Assembly: GCF_024832785.1 (NCBI RefSeq)
Contig: NZ_CP116615.1
Coordinates: 1,240,001-1,304,000 of the forward strand
Direction of reading: 5' to 3'
Source of the DNA: Fontisphaera persica
GTDB taxonomy: Bacteria > Verrucomicrobiota > Verrucomicrobiia > Limisphaerales > Fontisphaeraceae
DNA: 64,000 nucleotides
Shown: positions 1 to 9,793 of the stretch, piece by piece
Numbering within the stretch: the stretch's first letter is position 1
Layout: the number at the start of each line of letters is the position of its first letter
Translations under genes and position numbers: made by a program
The notes under the pieces: generated by a model
Told to the model about the DNA's origin: nothing
Seen by the model: the letters and a program-made list of their open reading frames with translations, nothing else
Databases searched by the model: none

Positions 1-66
1 GCGCAACGAAGCCTTCCCGCAATTCAATATGCGGGGCCGGGCCGGGCCGTGTGGGAGGCAGTGGAT

Positions 67-1353
67 TCACGCAGTCTGGAAGGAAACGATGACGTAATTT
101 TTCTTGCCTTTGCGCAGCAGCAAATATTGGCCAAAAAGTAAATCAGACGAGGTCAGGGTGCGCTGCACTTCGGCCACCCGCACGTTGTTGACATAAATGC
201 CGCCGCTCTCGATGTCTTTGCGGGCCTGACCTTTGGAGGGACTCAGACCAGCGGCAACCACGGCTTCCACCAGCGGCCAGCCCGTGCCCCCCAGGACGCT
301 TGGCTGTGCCAGCCGGGTGGGAGCTTCACCAAGAATTTCCTGAAAGGTGGCTGCGGAAATGCCCTCAAGGTCCCCTCCGAAGAGCACCTCACTGGCGCGC
401 ACGGCTTCACGTGCGGCCGTGGAGCCATGCACCATCTCGGTCATGGCCCAGGCGAGCGCTCGATGAGCTTCCCGCGCGCCGGGATTGGCCTGGTGCTTCT
501 GCTCAAGCGCTTCAATCTCCTCGCGCTTGAGGAAGGTGAAGTACTTGAGGTAGCGGATGACGTCCCGGTCGTCAGTGCGAATCCAGAACTGATAAAAGCG
601 ATAGACACTGGTTTTTTGCGGGTCCAAATAAACTGCTCCGCTCAAGGACTTGCCGAATTTGGAGCCGTCCGCATTGGTAATGAGGGGAAGCGTGAGGCCG
701 TAAAGGGTGACGCCGAGTTTTTTCCGGGCTAAATCAATGCCGGCGGTGATATTACCCCACTGATCAGAGCCGCCAATTTGCAATTCGCACTGGAGTTCTT
801 TGCGCAGATGATAGAAATCATAAGCTTGGAGCAGCATGTAGCTGAACTCGGTGTAACTAATGCCCGTATCCCGGTCTTCCATGCGTGCCCGCACACTTTC
901 CTTGGCGATCATGGCGTTGACCGAGAAATGCTTGCCGACGTCCCGGAGAAAATCCAGATAGGTGATGGGAGCCATCCAGTCGGCGTTGTCCACCAGCTTT
1001 GCGGGGTTGGTGGCACAGTTAAAATCGAGGAGCCGCTTGAGCTGTTCTTTGATGCAGGCAATGTTGTGGGCGATGGTTTCGCGGGACAGCAATTGGCGCT
1101 CCTGGGTCTTGCCGCTGGGGTCGCCAATGCAACCCGTAGCACCGCCCGCCAGGGCAATGGGATGATGGCCGGCCAATTGGAAACGCCGCAAGGCCAGAAG
1201 CGGCACCAGGTTGCCCACGTGCAGGCTGTCGGCGGTGGGATCGAAACCGCAGTACAGCGTTATGGGGCCTTGCGCGGTGCGCTCGGCAAGTCCCGCCAGG
1301 TCCGTGCAGTCCGCCATTAATCCGCGCCACTGCAAATCATCCAGAATATTCAT
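67..1353 (-). CDS. tyrS: Tyrosyl-tRNA synthetase
   Basis: Charges tRNA-Tyr with tyrosine in the cytoplasm (class I synthetase). The 428-residue product has the usual bacterial length. Visible signatures are the HIGH-type motif HVGN at residues 45-48, the tyrosine-pocket stretch GGSDQWGN near 194-201, the KMSKS-type motif KFGKS at 232-236, and a C-terminal S4 RNA-binding region (about 360-425) containing SKGQARKDIESGG. The ATG at 1353 gives the expected N-terminus. The gene is separated by about 200 bp from the signalling cluster on the same strand and is probably an independent unit. No T-box or other leader was recognised upstream. Confidence 0.97.
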   Translation of the reverse strand: MNILDDLQWRGLMADCTDLAGLAERTAQGPITLYCGFDPTADSLHVGNLVPLLALRRFQLAGHHPIALAGGATGCIGDPSGKTQERQLLSRETIAHNIACIKEQLKRLLDFNCATNPAKLVDNADWMAPITYLDFLRDVGKHFSVNAMIAKESVRARMEDRDTGISYTEFSYMLLQAYDFYHLRKELQCELQIGGSDQWGNITAGIDLARKKLGVTLYGLTLPLITNADGSKFGKSLSGAVYLDPQKTSVYRFYQFWIRTDDRDVIRYLKYFTFLKREEIEALEQKHQANPGAREAHRALAWAMTEMVHGSTAAREAVRASEVLFGGDLEGISAATFQEILGEAPTRLAQPSVLGGTGWPLVEAVVAAGLSPSKGQARKDIESGGIYVNNVRVAEVQRTLTSSDLLFGQYLLLRKGKKNYVIVSFQTA

Positions 1354-1553
1354 GGGGCCGGATTGTGTGGATAAAAAGCCTGTGGCTGCAATCGAAAAGC
1401 AGCGTTGGGGAACAGGCCAGTTTCAGGGGGAAAAGTTATCTTAGAGGTACGACCACCAGTCGTAATTGCATGCCTCTCTATTGGGAAAATATGCGACCAT
1501 CGCGAAGCAAAGCATGCACCCGTCTGGAATTACACCGCCCCCCGTGCCCTGGC

Positions 1554-3878
1554 TCAGGAGGCAGAATTGCCATGTGAGGCATTCAGGGCGCGGCAAACGT
1601 GGTTGGCCAACTCGCGTACAGAATATGGTTTGGGAATAAACTCGGAGATGCCCAAACCGCACAGTTCACGGGTAAGTTTTTCCTCGCCATAGCCGGTGCA
1701 CACCAGGATGGGCAGGGTGGGGTGCATGGATTTCAGGGCCTGAACCAACGCCAGCCCGTCCATTTTCGGCATGATCAAATCCGTAATGACCAGGTGCACT
1801 GGAGACTGAAGTTCACGAAAGAGGTCCAGCGCCTCGGTTCCATCTTGCGCGGTCAAGACGCGGTACCCCAGGCGCGTCAGAAAGGTGGAGGCCAGCTCGC
1901 GCACATTAGCCTCATCATCCACGAAGACAACCAGCTCCCCCTTGCCCGGGGGGGGCAGAGGCGGGGGCACAGGCAGGGGGGCATCTGACTGCTGGGCTGC
2001 CGGGAGGTAAACATCAAAGCGCGAGCCTTTGCCAACTTCGCTGTGCACGTGGATGAAACCTTGATGGTTGCGCACGATGCCCAGGACGGTGGAAAGCCCC
2101 AACCCTGTGCCTTTGCCCGGCTCCTTGGTGGTAAAAAATGGATCAAATATATGGCCGATAATTTCCGGGGGAATTCCCGTGCCGGTGTCTTCCACGGTCC
2201 AGCGGACGTAATGGCCTGCCCGGGCTTCTGGATGCGACGCAGCCTGTTCCCGGGTCAAATCCACATTGGCCGCGGAGAGCGAAAGCTGTCCTCCGTGCGG
2301 CATGGCATCGCGGGCGTTGACGCACAGGTTGATCAGCACTTGATGCAACTGGGTCGGATTGCCATTCACCAGATGCAAATCGCGCGGAGTGTTCACGCGG
2401 GTGACGATGGTCTTGGGAAAGGTTTCCCGCAGAATATTTTCCACTTCTTTGAACAAGTGGCGCGTTTGCACGGCGAGCTTTTCCCCTTGGATGCCGCGGG
2501 TGAAAGTCAGGATTTGGTTGACAATGCCGGCGCCCCGCCGGGCGCTGGCCTCCATGATTTCCAGCAGGCTGCGGCTTTCTCCCTCGGGCACGGTATCTTT
2601 CAATATGCTGGTGCCCATGAGGATGGGGGAAAGAATGTTATTCAAGTCGTGGGCGATGCCACTGGCCAGTTGCCCTACGCCATCCAGCCGTTGCGCTCGC
2701 AGGAATTGCGCTTCAAGCTGTTTTTTGTCGGTAATGTCTGCATCAATCACCAGAATGGCCTTGGGCTGGCCGGCGGCATCGCGCACCAGAGACCAGCGGC
2801 TGGCCACGATGACCTCCCGCCGGTCTTTGGTCAGGTGTCGCAATTCCCCCTGCCATTGGCCATGGCGCCAAAGTTCTTCCAGGCGCTGGTGAAATTCATC
2901 GGAATGTGAAGCAAACAATTCACTGGCAGAGCGGCCTACGGCTTCCTGGGCGTTCCATCCGTAAATGCGCTCGGCGCCTTTATTCCAAAATTGGATGCGT
3001 CCCTGCAAATCACGCACCAGAATAGCCTCCTGCGCGAGGTCCAGCAACTCAGCCTGGGCGCGAATACGCTCTTCGGCGCGCTTTTGGTCGGTCACATCCC
3101 ATTGCAAACCTTGAATGCCAATCACCTCGCCGTGGGCATCACAAACCGGCGTTTTAATGCAGTGAAAAACCCGGCGCTGTCCATCGGCGCAGGTGGTTTC
3201 TTCGGTTGCTTCGATGGTGGTCTGGCGAGTCATTACCACGCGGTCTTCGGCGGTCTTGCGGCCGGCTTCCGCGGGAGGGAAAAGGTCGGCATCCGTTTTC
3301 CCCACAACTTCCTCCAAGGAACGCCCCAGGTCGTGGCAGAAACGCTGGTTGGCGAAGGTGAACCGCCCCTGCACATCTTTGCGGTACAGGTGCACGGGCA
3401 GGTGATCCACCAGGCTGTGATAAAGCGCGACAAAATTGCGGTGGCTTTCCTCGGCCGTTTTGCGCGCAGTGACATCCAGATGGCTGATGACCACGTAAAC
3501 CTGGCCTTCGCTGGAAAAGCCGCGGGCGCTCATCCACAGCCAGCAGGCAGTGCTTACGCCCTGCCAGTGCAATTCAATGCGTCCTTCCGTAATGGGATTG
3601 TCGAAAACGGCGGCGATTTGCCGCTGCCACAGGCTTGCCGCTGGGCCGGTCGCTTTGCGCAAATACGCAAAGTAATCCTCCGTGTCGCCATTCACTTGGG
3701 GAGTCCAGCCCAATTTATTAAGCAACAGGTGCCAGGTGCGATTGGCACGCAGGATTCGGCCGCTGGAGTTGATGATGATTACGGCGGAGTCCAAGACCTC
3801 CATGGCGTCCTGGCACAACTGGTGGGCAGAGGGAGCCGTATTCACACTGGAAAGGGACAAGGTAAAGGTGGCGCTCAT
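1554..3878 (-). CDS. PAS-rich hybrid sensor histidine kinase with C-terminal receiver
   Basis: Cytoplasmic hybrid kinase of 774 residues. Three PAS-like sensor regions lie at about 20-135, 150-265 and 270-385. They are followed by a HisKA dimerisation helix with phospho-accepting His410 in GIAHDLNN, an HATPase_c domain (N box [12 protein letters not shown], then DTGTGIP and GKGTGLGLS) and a receiver domain (about 648-765) with phosphoacceptor Asp700 in [11 protein letters not shown]. No transmembrane segment is evident, so it probably senses an internal signal. The reading frame stays open 16 codons further upstream. I chose the ATG at 3878 because it overlaps the stop of the upstream kinase as ATGA (3875-3878), indicating translational coupling. 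It is the last gene of a four-gene unit. Confidence 0.93.
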   Translation of the reverse strand: MSATFTLSLSSVNTAPSAHQLCQDAMEVLDSAVIIINSSGRILRANRTWHLLLNKLGWTPQVNGDTEDYFAYLRKATGPAASLWQRQIAAVFDNPITEGRIELHWQGVSTACWLWMSARGFSSEGQVYVVISHLDVTARKTAEESHRNFVALYHSLVDHLPVHLYRKDVQGRFTFANQRFCHDLGRSLEEVVGKTDADLFPPAEAGRKTAEDRVVMTRQTTIEATEETTCADGQRRVFHCIKTPVCDAHGEVIGIQGLQWDVTDQKRAEERIRAQAELLDLAQEAILVRDLQGRIQFWNKGAERIYGWNAQEAVGRSASELFASHSDEFHQRLEELWRHGQWQGELRHLTKDRREVIVASRWSLVRDAAGQPKAILVIDADITDKKQLEAQFLRAQRLDGVGQLASGIAHDLNNILSPILMGTSILKDTVPEGESRSLLEIMEASARRGAGIVNQILTFTRGIQGEKLAVQTRHLFKEVENILRETFPKTIVTRVNTPRDLHLVNGNPTQLHQVLINLCVNARDAMPHGGQLSLSAANVDLTREQAASHPEARAGHYVRWTVEDTGTGIPPEIIGHIFDPFFTTKEPGKGTGLGLSTVLGIVRNHQGFIHVHSEVGKGSRFDVYLPAAQQSDAPLPVPPPLPPPGKGELVVFVDDEANVRELASTFLTRLGYRVLTAQDGTEALDLFRELQSPVHLVITDLIMPKMDGLALVQALKSMHPTLPILVCTGYGEEKLTRELCGLGISEFIPKPYSVRELANHVCRALNASHGNSAS

Positions 3879-6184
3879 ACAAGGCGTGGGGGTGACCGGT
3901 CGGCATCTGCACCGGCGGATTGCCATTGTTGTAGCAAATGGATTACGGTGTTTTTCAGGTCAAATGGTTTCTGTAAACAAACCACTTGAGGGAACCGCTT
4001 AAGCTGCTGGCGTTCCACAGGCGTCCAATCTCCGCTGACCAGCACGCCAAAAAGTGACGGTGATAAGGCCAGGGCTTGCTCCATGAGTTGAAGACCAGTC
4101 ATGCCGCCCAGGTGCTGGTCGGCATAGAGCACATCGAACCGCTCTGACTGCAACCAGTTCAAGGCCTCTTTGGCCGAGGTGACAGTGCGTGTTTGACAAC
4201 CCACGGCCTCAAAAACCAATCGGGTGGACTCCCGCAGAAAATCATTATCCTCCACAATTAAAACCCGGCACGAGGCCGATTTTTTAATGGGCGCCGCGTT
4301 GTCAGCAAGGGGCCGGGCAGGGGCAGGCAGCCGTTGTAAGGGCAGGTATATATGAAAAGCAGTGCCTTGTTGGGGAACACTTTCAACTTCGATGAATCCA
4401 CCCGCTTGATTAACAATATTTTGCACGATGGCCAGTCCCAATCCTGTGCCCTTGCCGTCTTTTTTAGTGGTGTAAAATGGCTCAAAAATATGCGGCAAAT
4501 GCTCCGGAGCGATGCCGCTGCCGGTATCCCGAACGGTGCAGCGCAGCCATTCCTGGGCACTGCTGGCCGCGACACGCTCCTGCTGGAGAGTGCTCAAGGT
4601 TACCGGTGTATTACTCAGACTAAGCACGCCGCCCTGAGGCATGGCATCCTGCGCGTTGACACACAGGTTGAGGAGTAATTGGTGGGCACGCGAACGTTCC
4701 AATCGCACCGGCAAGGGGACGGCTGCAGGCTGCAGGCGGCATTCGACGTGGCGTCCGCTGGAACGGTGGAACAGGAGCGCAGCCTCTTGGAGCACGGCGT
4801 TAAAGTCCACAACCGTCTCCTGGTTGTCGGTGGGGCGGCTGAAAGATAATAATTGCTGTAAAAGACCGGTGGCCTGGGTGATGGCTTCTTCCATGCGCGC
4901 CAGCGCGGCGCGAGCGTCCTCGCCTGCTTGTTGCCGTACAATATCCACCTCGTTGCCGATCACCTGCAGCAGATTATTGAAATCGTGAGCCACACCAGCG
5001 GCCAAAGCGCCAATCACTTCCACTTTTTGCGCTTGGGCCAGTTGTTCTTGAAGCTGATGCAAACTGGTCTGGTCGGTGACCAGGTATAACACCCCCTCGA
5101 TCTGATCATTCATCAGCCACGGACTGAGGCGCACATGCCAATGACGTCCCTGGGGGCCGGCCCAGCGATATTCGCGGCAAACGCCGCTTTGCAATACTTC
5201 CTGAAAACTGCGGCGCAGTTCCGACTGGCGCAAGGGGTCTGGCACAAAATCCAACAATATATCTCCCACCCGCGGCGGGCGATCCCAGCGCAACCCTCCA
5301 TGTTCGGCGGGCAGGCGTTTCCAACCCTCATTAAAGTGCAACAGCCGGAATTGGCGGTCCGTGGCGTATAAGGCCGCGTCGAGGCTGTTGACGATGCTGC
5401 GGACAAAAGCGGATTCGCGCTGCAACTCCTGTTGCACCCGGCGCATTTGGGTAATATCCCGCTCGAAACTGACACAACCCAGAAATCCCCCTTTGCGATC
5501 GAAAATGGGGGCCATGCTGACGGCGGCAAGATAGGTGCTGCCATCATTGCGAACATTCACAAATTCGCCCTGCCATTCCTTGCCGGCACGCACCTTTTCC
5601 CGGCAGGCTTTCCATTGTTCCTCCTGACCTGCGGCGCGCAGGAAGTCGGCGGGCCGCCCCAGTGCTTCTTCAATGCTGTAACCCGTATCCCGCAGAAAAG
5701 AAGGATTCACGAAAACCAGGCGGAACTCCACATCCGTCAAAAAGACCACATCCGGGGTGGCGTCCATGGCAGTGACCAGGCGTTGCACGTGGCTTTCCAT
5801 GCGCCAGCGGCGGGTGGCATCGCGGATGGTGACGAGGGAAAAACCCTGTCCCAAGGGGGTGATTTGCAGGTCGGCCAGCAGACTGATCTGGCCTTCCACC
5901 ATCAAGGCCACGGCCGGCAAGGTGACCTGGCTGCCGACATGTTGTTGCAATAACGCCGCCACGCGCGCGGCGGCGGTGGAGGTCAACATCTGGTAAAGGT
6001 TGGGCAGCGCGTCCTCCCGCCCGCTCAGGCCCAGCAACCGAATGGCTGCACGGTTGGCCTCCTTGATGGAACCATCACTGGCATAGACCAGTTGCGCATC
6101 TTCCGATTCATTAAACAGACACCGCCACCAGCGCTCGTAGGGCAGCGACGGATCAGCGCGACTTATGGACGGAGTGGTTTTCAT
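3875..6184 (-). CDS. PAS-rich hybrid sensor histidine kinase with C-terminal receiver
   Basis: Second cytoplasmic hybrid kinase, 769 residues. It has PAS-like regions at about 20-125, 135-250 and 255-375, HisKA with His400 in GVAHDFNNLL, and HATPase_c motifs LLNLCVNAQDAM, RDTGSGIAP and [11 protein letters not shown]-terminal receiver starts near 640, with phosphoacceptor Asp689 in the unusual context LYADQHLGGMTG. An alternative TTG start at 6196 would overlap the upstream HD-GYP gene by 7 bases. The ATG at 6184, 5 bases after that gene's stop, looks more natural, but neither start has a clear ribosome-binding site. Its domain plan matches the neighbouring kinase, suggesting an old duplication. 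Confidence 0.92.
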   Translation of the reverse strand: MKTTPSISRADPSLPYERWWRCLFNESEDAQLVYASDGSIKEANRAAIRLLGLSGREDALPNLYQMLTSTAAARVAALLQQHVGSQVTLPAVALMVEGQISLLADLQITPLGQGFSLVTIRDATRRWRMESHVQRLVTAMDATPDVVFLTDVEFRLVFVNPSFLRDTGYSIEEALGRPADFLRAAGQEEQWKACREKVRAGKEWQGEFVNVRNDGSTYLAAVSMAPIFDRKGGFLGCVSFERDITQMRRVQQELQRESAFVRSIVNSLDAALYATDRQFRLLHFNEGWKRLPAEHGGLRWDRPPRVGDILLDFVPDPLRQSELRRSFQEVLQSGVCREYRWAGPQGRHWHVRLSPWLMNDQIEGVLYLVTDQTSLHQLQEQLAQAQKVEVIGALAAGVAHDFNNLLQVIGNEVDIVRQQAGEDARAALARMEEAITQATGLLQQLLSFSRPTDNQETVVDFNAVLQEAALLFHRSSGRHVECRLQPAAVPLPVRLERSRAHQLLLNLCVNAQDAMPQGGVLSLSNTPVTLSTLQQERVAASSAQEWLRCTVRDTGSGIAPEHLPHIFEPFYTTKKDGKGTGLGLAIVQNIVNQAGGFIEVESVPQQGTAFHIYLPLQRLPAPARPLADNAAPIKKSASCRVLIVEDNDFLRESTRLVFEAVGCQTRTVTSAKEALNWLQSERFDVLYADQHLGGMTGLQLMEQALALSPSLFGVLVSGDWTPVERQQLKRFPQVVCLQKPFDLKNTVIHLLQQWQSAGADADRSPPRLV

Positions 6185-6189
6185 GAACT

Positions 6190-7452
6190 TCAACAATACA
6201 CCAGCAGCGTTTGGTGAATGGGGCTGACGCGGTGATGGTTTTTGAGTTTGTCAATGGCCAGCTCCGTCAGCCGCTGGCCTTCAGGAATCAGCAGCAGCCC
6301 GTTGGCGGTGTAGATGCCCCGCGCCACCACCATGCCGGGACGCAGTTCCGAAAGCAGCACCTCCCGCTCTTTGCGCGGTACGGTGGCCTTGGGCAGGCTG
6401 CGTAAAAACACCCGCACCGCCTCCGGGTCATATTGGGTGCCGCTGCCACGTTTTATGGCGTCCACGGCTTCCAAATCGCCATGGATGCATTCAGCAAAAC
6501 CCACGGCCACCGCCAGCAGCCGCGCCAGCCAAGGAATGGCTTCCCCCACCTGCCCGTCGGGGTAACCCTGTCCATCATAACGCTCATGATGCGCGCGGAT
6601 AAGCAGGCCCACATCCTGCAGGCTGTGCACAAAGCTGGCCAGCTCCTGTCCCAATACCGGATGCTGATGAATCAAGGCGCGTTCTTCCGGCGTCAGGCTC
6701 TCTGGCGTTTCCTGCCAGCGCTTGATGATACGCCGCGGCACACCTACCAGGCCGATGTCATGCAACCAGGCCGCCACTTCCAGGGATTGTTTCTGTTCAG
6801 GCGGCAGTTGCAGATTGGCCGCCATGGCAGTGCAAATTTGATAGGCGCGGCGCGCCTGGCTGCCCAGAGCCGGATAAAACGTCTGCATGGTGTGGAGGCA
6901 CAGCTCAATCATGCGCTGCAGGTTCTGTTCCAGAGCGCGGTTTTGTTCCTCCACCAGCTTTACTTTTTCATTGAGCGACTGGTTTAACTGCCGCAACTGC
7001 TCGTTCATGGCCAGCGTGGTGGCCTGCAGGACGGCGTTGCGACAAATCAGTTCGTAGCGTTGAACGGCATTTTTGACGGTGGCCAGCAGCTCCTCGCGCA
7101 ACCAGGGTTTGACGATGAACCGGTAGATTTCACCCTTGTTGATGGCGTCAATGACGGTGTTCAAGTCCAGGACCGCCGTAATCAAAATGCGGGTGGCATC
7201 GGGCTGGATTTTTTTGACTTCAGCCAGCATCTCCAGGCCGGTCAGACCCGGCATCTGCTGGTCTGTGATAATCACGGAAAAACTGGTGGTCTTGAGAATA
7301 TCCAATGCCATCACAGCATTGTTGGCGGTGACCACTTCGTAGCCCTCGCGCCGCAATGTTTCCTGCAGGGCGACCAGGACGATTTCCTCATCATCCACCA
7401 CCAGTAACCGGTGGAGGAGTGGTTCCGGCGGGCGAGGCAGATTGTCATTCAT
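6190..7452 (-). CDS. Response regulator with HD-GYP output domain
   Basis: Predicted RpfG-type regulator of 420 residues. The receiver (about 13-125) has Asp64 in ITDQQMPG and Lys115. A coiled-coil linker rich in Gln, Glu and Leu (about 135-190) leads to an HD-GYP domain with the HD pair at 231-232 (AWLHDIGL) and HHERYDGQGYPDG at 288-300. Family members usually hydrolyse cyclic di-GMP. Two deviations are visible: the usual HDIGK reads HDIGL, and the early family histidine, normally in a GHS-like context, is replaced by GSQ near 197-199, so activity is uncertain. The ATG at 7452 overlaps the stop of the upstream kinase as ATGA (7449-7452). The longer open frame upstream of it is probably non-coding. 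Confidence 0.9.
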   Translation of the reverse strand: MNDNLPRPPEPLLHRLLVVDDEEIVLVALQETLRREGYEVVTANNAVMALDILKTTSFSVIITDQQMPGLTGLEMLAEVKKIQPDATRILITAVLDLNTVIDAINKGEIYRFIVKPWLREELLATVKNAVQRYELICRNAVLQATTLAMNEQLRQLNQSLNEKVKLVEEQNRALEQNLQRMIELCLHTMQTFYPALGSQARRAYQICTAMAANLQLPPEQKQSLEVAAWLHDIGLVGVPRRIIKRWQETPESLTPEERALIHQHPVLGQELASFVHSLQDVGLLIRAHHERYDGQGYPDGQVGEAIPWLARLLAVAVGFAECIHGDLEAVDAIKRGSGTQYDPEAVRVFLRSLPKATVPRKEREVLLSELRPGMVVARGIYTANGLLLIPEGQRLTELAIDKLKNHHRVSPIHQTLLVYC

Positions 7453-9416
7453 ACGCGGCCCTCCGTTACAGGGTTGAGCAGGCGCTGCAGCCGTTGCAAC
7501 ACGCTGGCAGCCCGCAAATCTTCCGTAATGACCAAGTCGGCCCGGTTCAGAAAAGCCGTGTCCATTTCGTCCAAATTCCTGCCCGCCACCTGGAGAATGG
7601 TTCTTTGATGCGGGCGGTTGGCTCTCATCCAGTTTAACAACTCGCCCACCCAGCTTGATTCCTGGCCGCAAATCAGAAATACCCCGGCAAAACGGGCGAC
7701 GATGGAAGTGAGCATTTCACGCGCCTGCTCGGCCGAAGCCGCCGTGACCACCGAATACCCATTCTGCCGCAACAATTCGGCAGCAGCCTGGGCTTGTGCT
7801 GGCAAATCGCCCACCACGAGCAGGCGCAAGGGGGCGATTTGAGCCTTTTGGCGCTCGGCCTCGGTAAAATCGGCCTCTGGCAGCCACAGGCAAAAAGTGG
7901 CGCCGGCGCCTTCCACTGATTCCACGGAGATGGCTCCATGATGGCGTTCCACAAACAGCCGGGCATTGTACAGGCCAAGGCCGGAGCCTTTATTGGCTGA
8001 TTTGGTGGAGAAAAAAGGGTCAAAGATTAATGGCAACACCGATGGCTTGATGCCGCAGCCAGTATCGCCCACGCTCAGGCAAACACAAGGGCCTTGCGGA
8101 ATGGTGCCCACCATCACCCGCTGCGTTGGCATGGTGGCGTGGCGGCTGGTTTCCAATGTCAGCGTGCCCCCTTGCGGCATGGCCTCCGCAGCGTTCAAAG
8201 CCAGATTCACCACAACCTGGCGAAACTCCACCGGATCCACGTAAAGCGGCAACTGTCCTTCCGCCCAGCGGGACTTTACCGTGATTCGGCGAGACACCAC
8301 TTTGGCCAGCAGGTCCTGCAAATCGGCCATCAAGGCGTTCAAGTCTTCATAACTGCGTTCTCCAATCTTGCCGTGTTGCAGGCGCATGATGCGCTGCACC
8401 AGGTGGGTGGCCTGGCGCGTGCTGTTTTGAATGAGTTTGACGTATTCCCGGCAGGGATGGTGGTTTTCCTCCAATTGTACGCCGAGCGTTTCGGTCAGGG
8501 AGTGAATGCCGGCCATCAAATTGCTGAAATCGTGCGCCAACCCCATCATCAGCACGCTCAAGGCTTCCTTCCAGGAAACCGTCGTCAGCCGGTTTTCAGC
8601 GATGGTTTGGCGGGTGATGTCCATCCAGACCCCCTCATAGCCGAGCACCATTCCCTGGTCGGTCAGCACCGGCTGACGGTGTTCCAACACATAAAAAACC
8701 CGGCCGCTTTGTTGATGGCGCAGGCGGAAAGTGGTGGTCACCGGCTGCCGGCTGGACGCGGCGTGGCGAATTTGCTGGCGCAGTTCTTCGACATCCGCCT
8801 CGTGGATGACCTGCCAGAATCGGGTGGCTTGAACGCCCCATTCGGCCAGGGGGACCCCTGTCATCACTTCAATTTGCGGACTGACAAAGGAAAAGCTGAA
8901 GTCGGCGCGCTGGCTGAAAATGATGCCCGGCCAATGATGCATCAATTGATACAGCCGCGCCTCGGCGCGCGCCATGCGGATGAACATCTGGCGGCGTGAC
9001 TCCTCGGAGCGAAGCTGTTCGTCCCAGGCGCCTTCGGCCAGCTCGTTCAAAGGGGGCAAGGTGGAGCTGAGATGGACAAAGCAGGTTTGCTCATGTCGGG
9101 CAGATTTCCAGATAATCCAGTGGGAGGGATGTGTGCTTTTAAGGCAAAGCAAAAACTGGTCAAAGGGTGCCTTGCGTTCCTCCCATTCCCGCAGGGGGGC
9201 CTCCCATTCTGGAAACAATTGGCACAAGACAAGGCGTAGAGAATGGCCTCGCAGCTCCTCTTCGCGCAGGCCCAACCAGTTGGCCAGCGCATGGTTGGCG
9301 GACAAAATGATGCCTTCCTGGTTGACCACAGCCATGCCCTGTTCCAGCCAACCCAGAGGCAAATCCAGTCCCGCTTGCCGCGGCAATATGTTCAAGTCTT
9401 TGGTGTCCGCATTCAT
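7449..9416 (-). CDS. PAS sensor histidine kinase with degenerate C-terminal receiver
   Basis: First gene of the four-gene signalling unit, 655 residues. It has PAS-like regions at about 15-115 and 150-270, HisKA with His295 in LAHDFSNLM, and HATPase_c motifs VVNLALNAAEAM, GDTGCGI and NKGSGLGLYNA. The last 125 residues fold-match a receiver (LRLLVVGDLPAQAQAAAELL onward), but the acidic pocket reads VVGD and the phosphoacceptor strand reads VFLICGQ, with no Asp. It is therefore a pseudo-receiver that should not be phosphorylated. It may act as a protein-interaction or autoinhibitory module. The ATG at 9416 follows a 377-bp gap that must hold the promoter of the unit. Confidence 0.9.
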   Translation of the reverse strand: MNADTKDLNILPRQAGLDLPLGWLEQGMAVVNQEGIILSANHALANWLGLREEELRGHSLRLVLCQLFPEWEAPLREWEERKAPFDQFLLCLKSTHPSHWIIWKSARHEQTCFVHLSSTLPPLNELAEGAWDEQLRSEESRRQMFIRMARAEARLYQLMHHWPGIIFSQRADFSFSFVSPQIEVMTGVPLAEWGVQATRFWQVIHEADVEELRQQIRHAASSRQPVTTTFRLRHQQSGRVFYVLEHRQPVLTDQGMVLGYEGVWMDITRQTIAENRLTTVSWKEALSVLMMGLAHDFSNLMAGIHSLTETLGVQLEENHHPCREYVKLIQNSTRQATHLVQRIMRLQHGKIGERSYEDLNALMADLQDLLAKVVSRRITVKSRWAEGQLPLYVDPVEFRQVVVNLALNAAEAMPQGGTLTLETSRHATMPTQRVMVGTIPQGPCVCLSVGDTGCGIKPSVLPLIFDPFFSTKSANKGSGLGLYNARLFVERHHGAISVESVEGAGATFCLWLPEADFTEAERQKAQIAPLRLLVVGDLPAQAQAAAELLRQNGYSVVTAASAEQAREMLTSIVARFAGVFLICGQESSWVGELLNWMRANRPHQRTILQVAGRNLDEMDTAFLNRADLVITEDLRAASVLQRLQRLLNPVTEGRV

Positions 9417-9793
9417 CGAAAGCCTTCCCGACTTTTCGACGGCGACCTTCCCACCGACCGGCCCGGCGCTTTTTCTCCCGTATTTTTCACGCCTGGCAAC
9501 TACACGTCGCCACTGTCCTATCGGCGGTTTTGCCGGCCGTCTTAAGTCTTTTTTTACTCACGCATTTTGCCCTAATCGTTGCGCGTCGGCAAATGGTTAG
9601 TCGCTGGCGTTCTCCTCCCGCAGATTGGATGGTAGCAGATGGCAGGCTGGCATAGGCCCTCCTTGCCGGTGACAAGTCTTAGACCCGCCAAGTGCACTGC
9701 CTAATGAAAGGCGGGGTAAGAAGATGGTAGTGACGCCTTCCGCAGCGCCCCACAAGTGCAACTTCTCAGGATTGTCGGTGAATCAAAGGCAAA
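9417..9793. other. Intergenic region upstream of the kinase unit
   Basis: This 377-bp gap lies between two minus-strand genes. It should contain the end of the HDOD regulator transcript and the promoter of the four-gene kinase/HD-GYP unit. I found no convincing rho-independent terminator, no clear -35/-10 pair and no plausible additional gene in it. Confidence 0.5.

Noticed and set aside
1448-1464. Hairpin TACGAC-N5-GTCGTA downstream of the last kinase as a terminator
   Set aside because: The stem is only six base pairs and no T-run follows on the minus strand.
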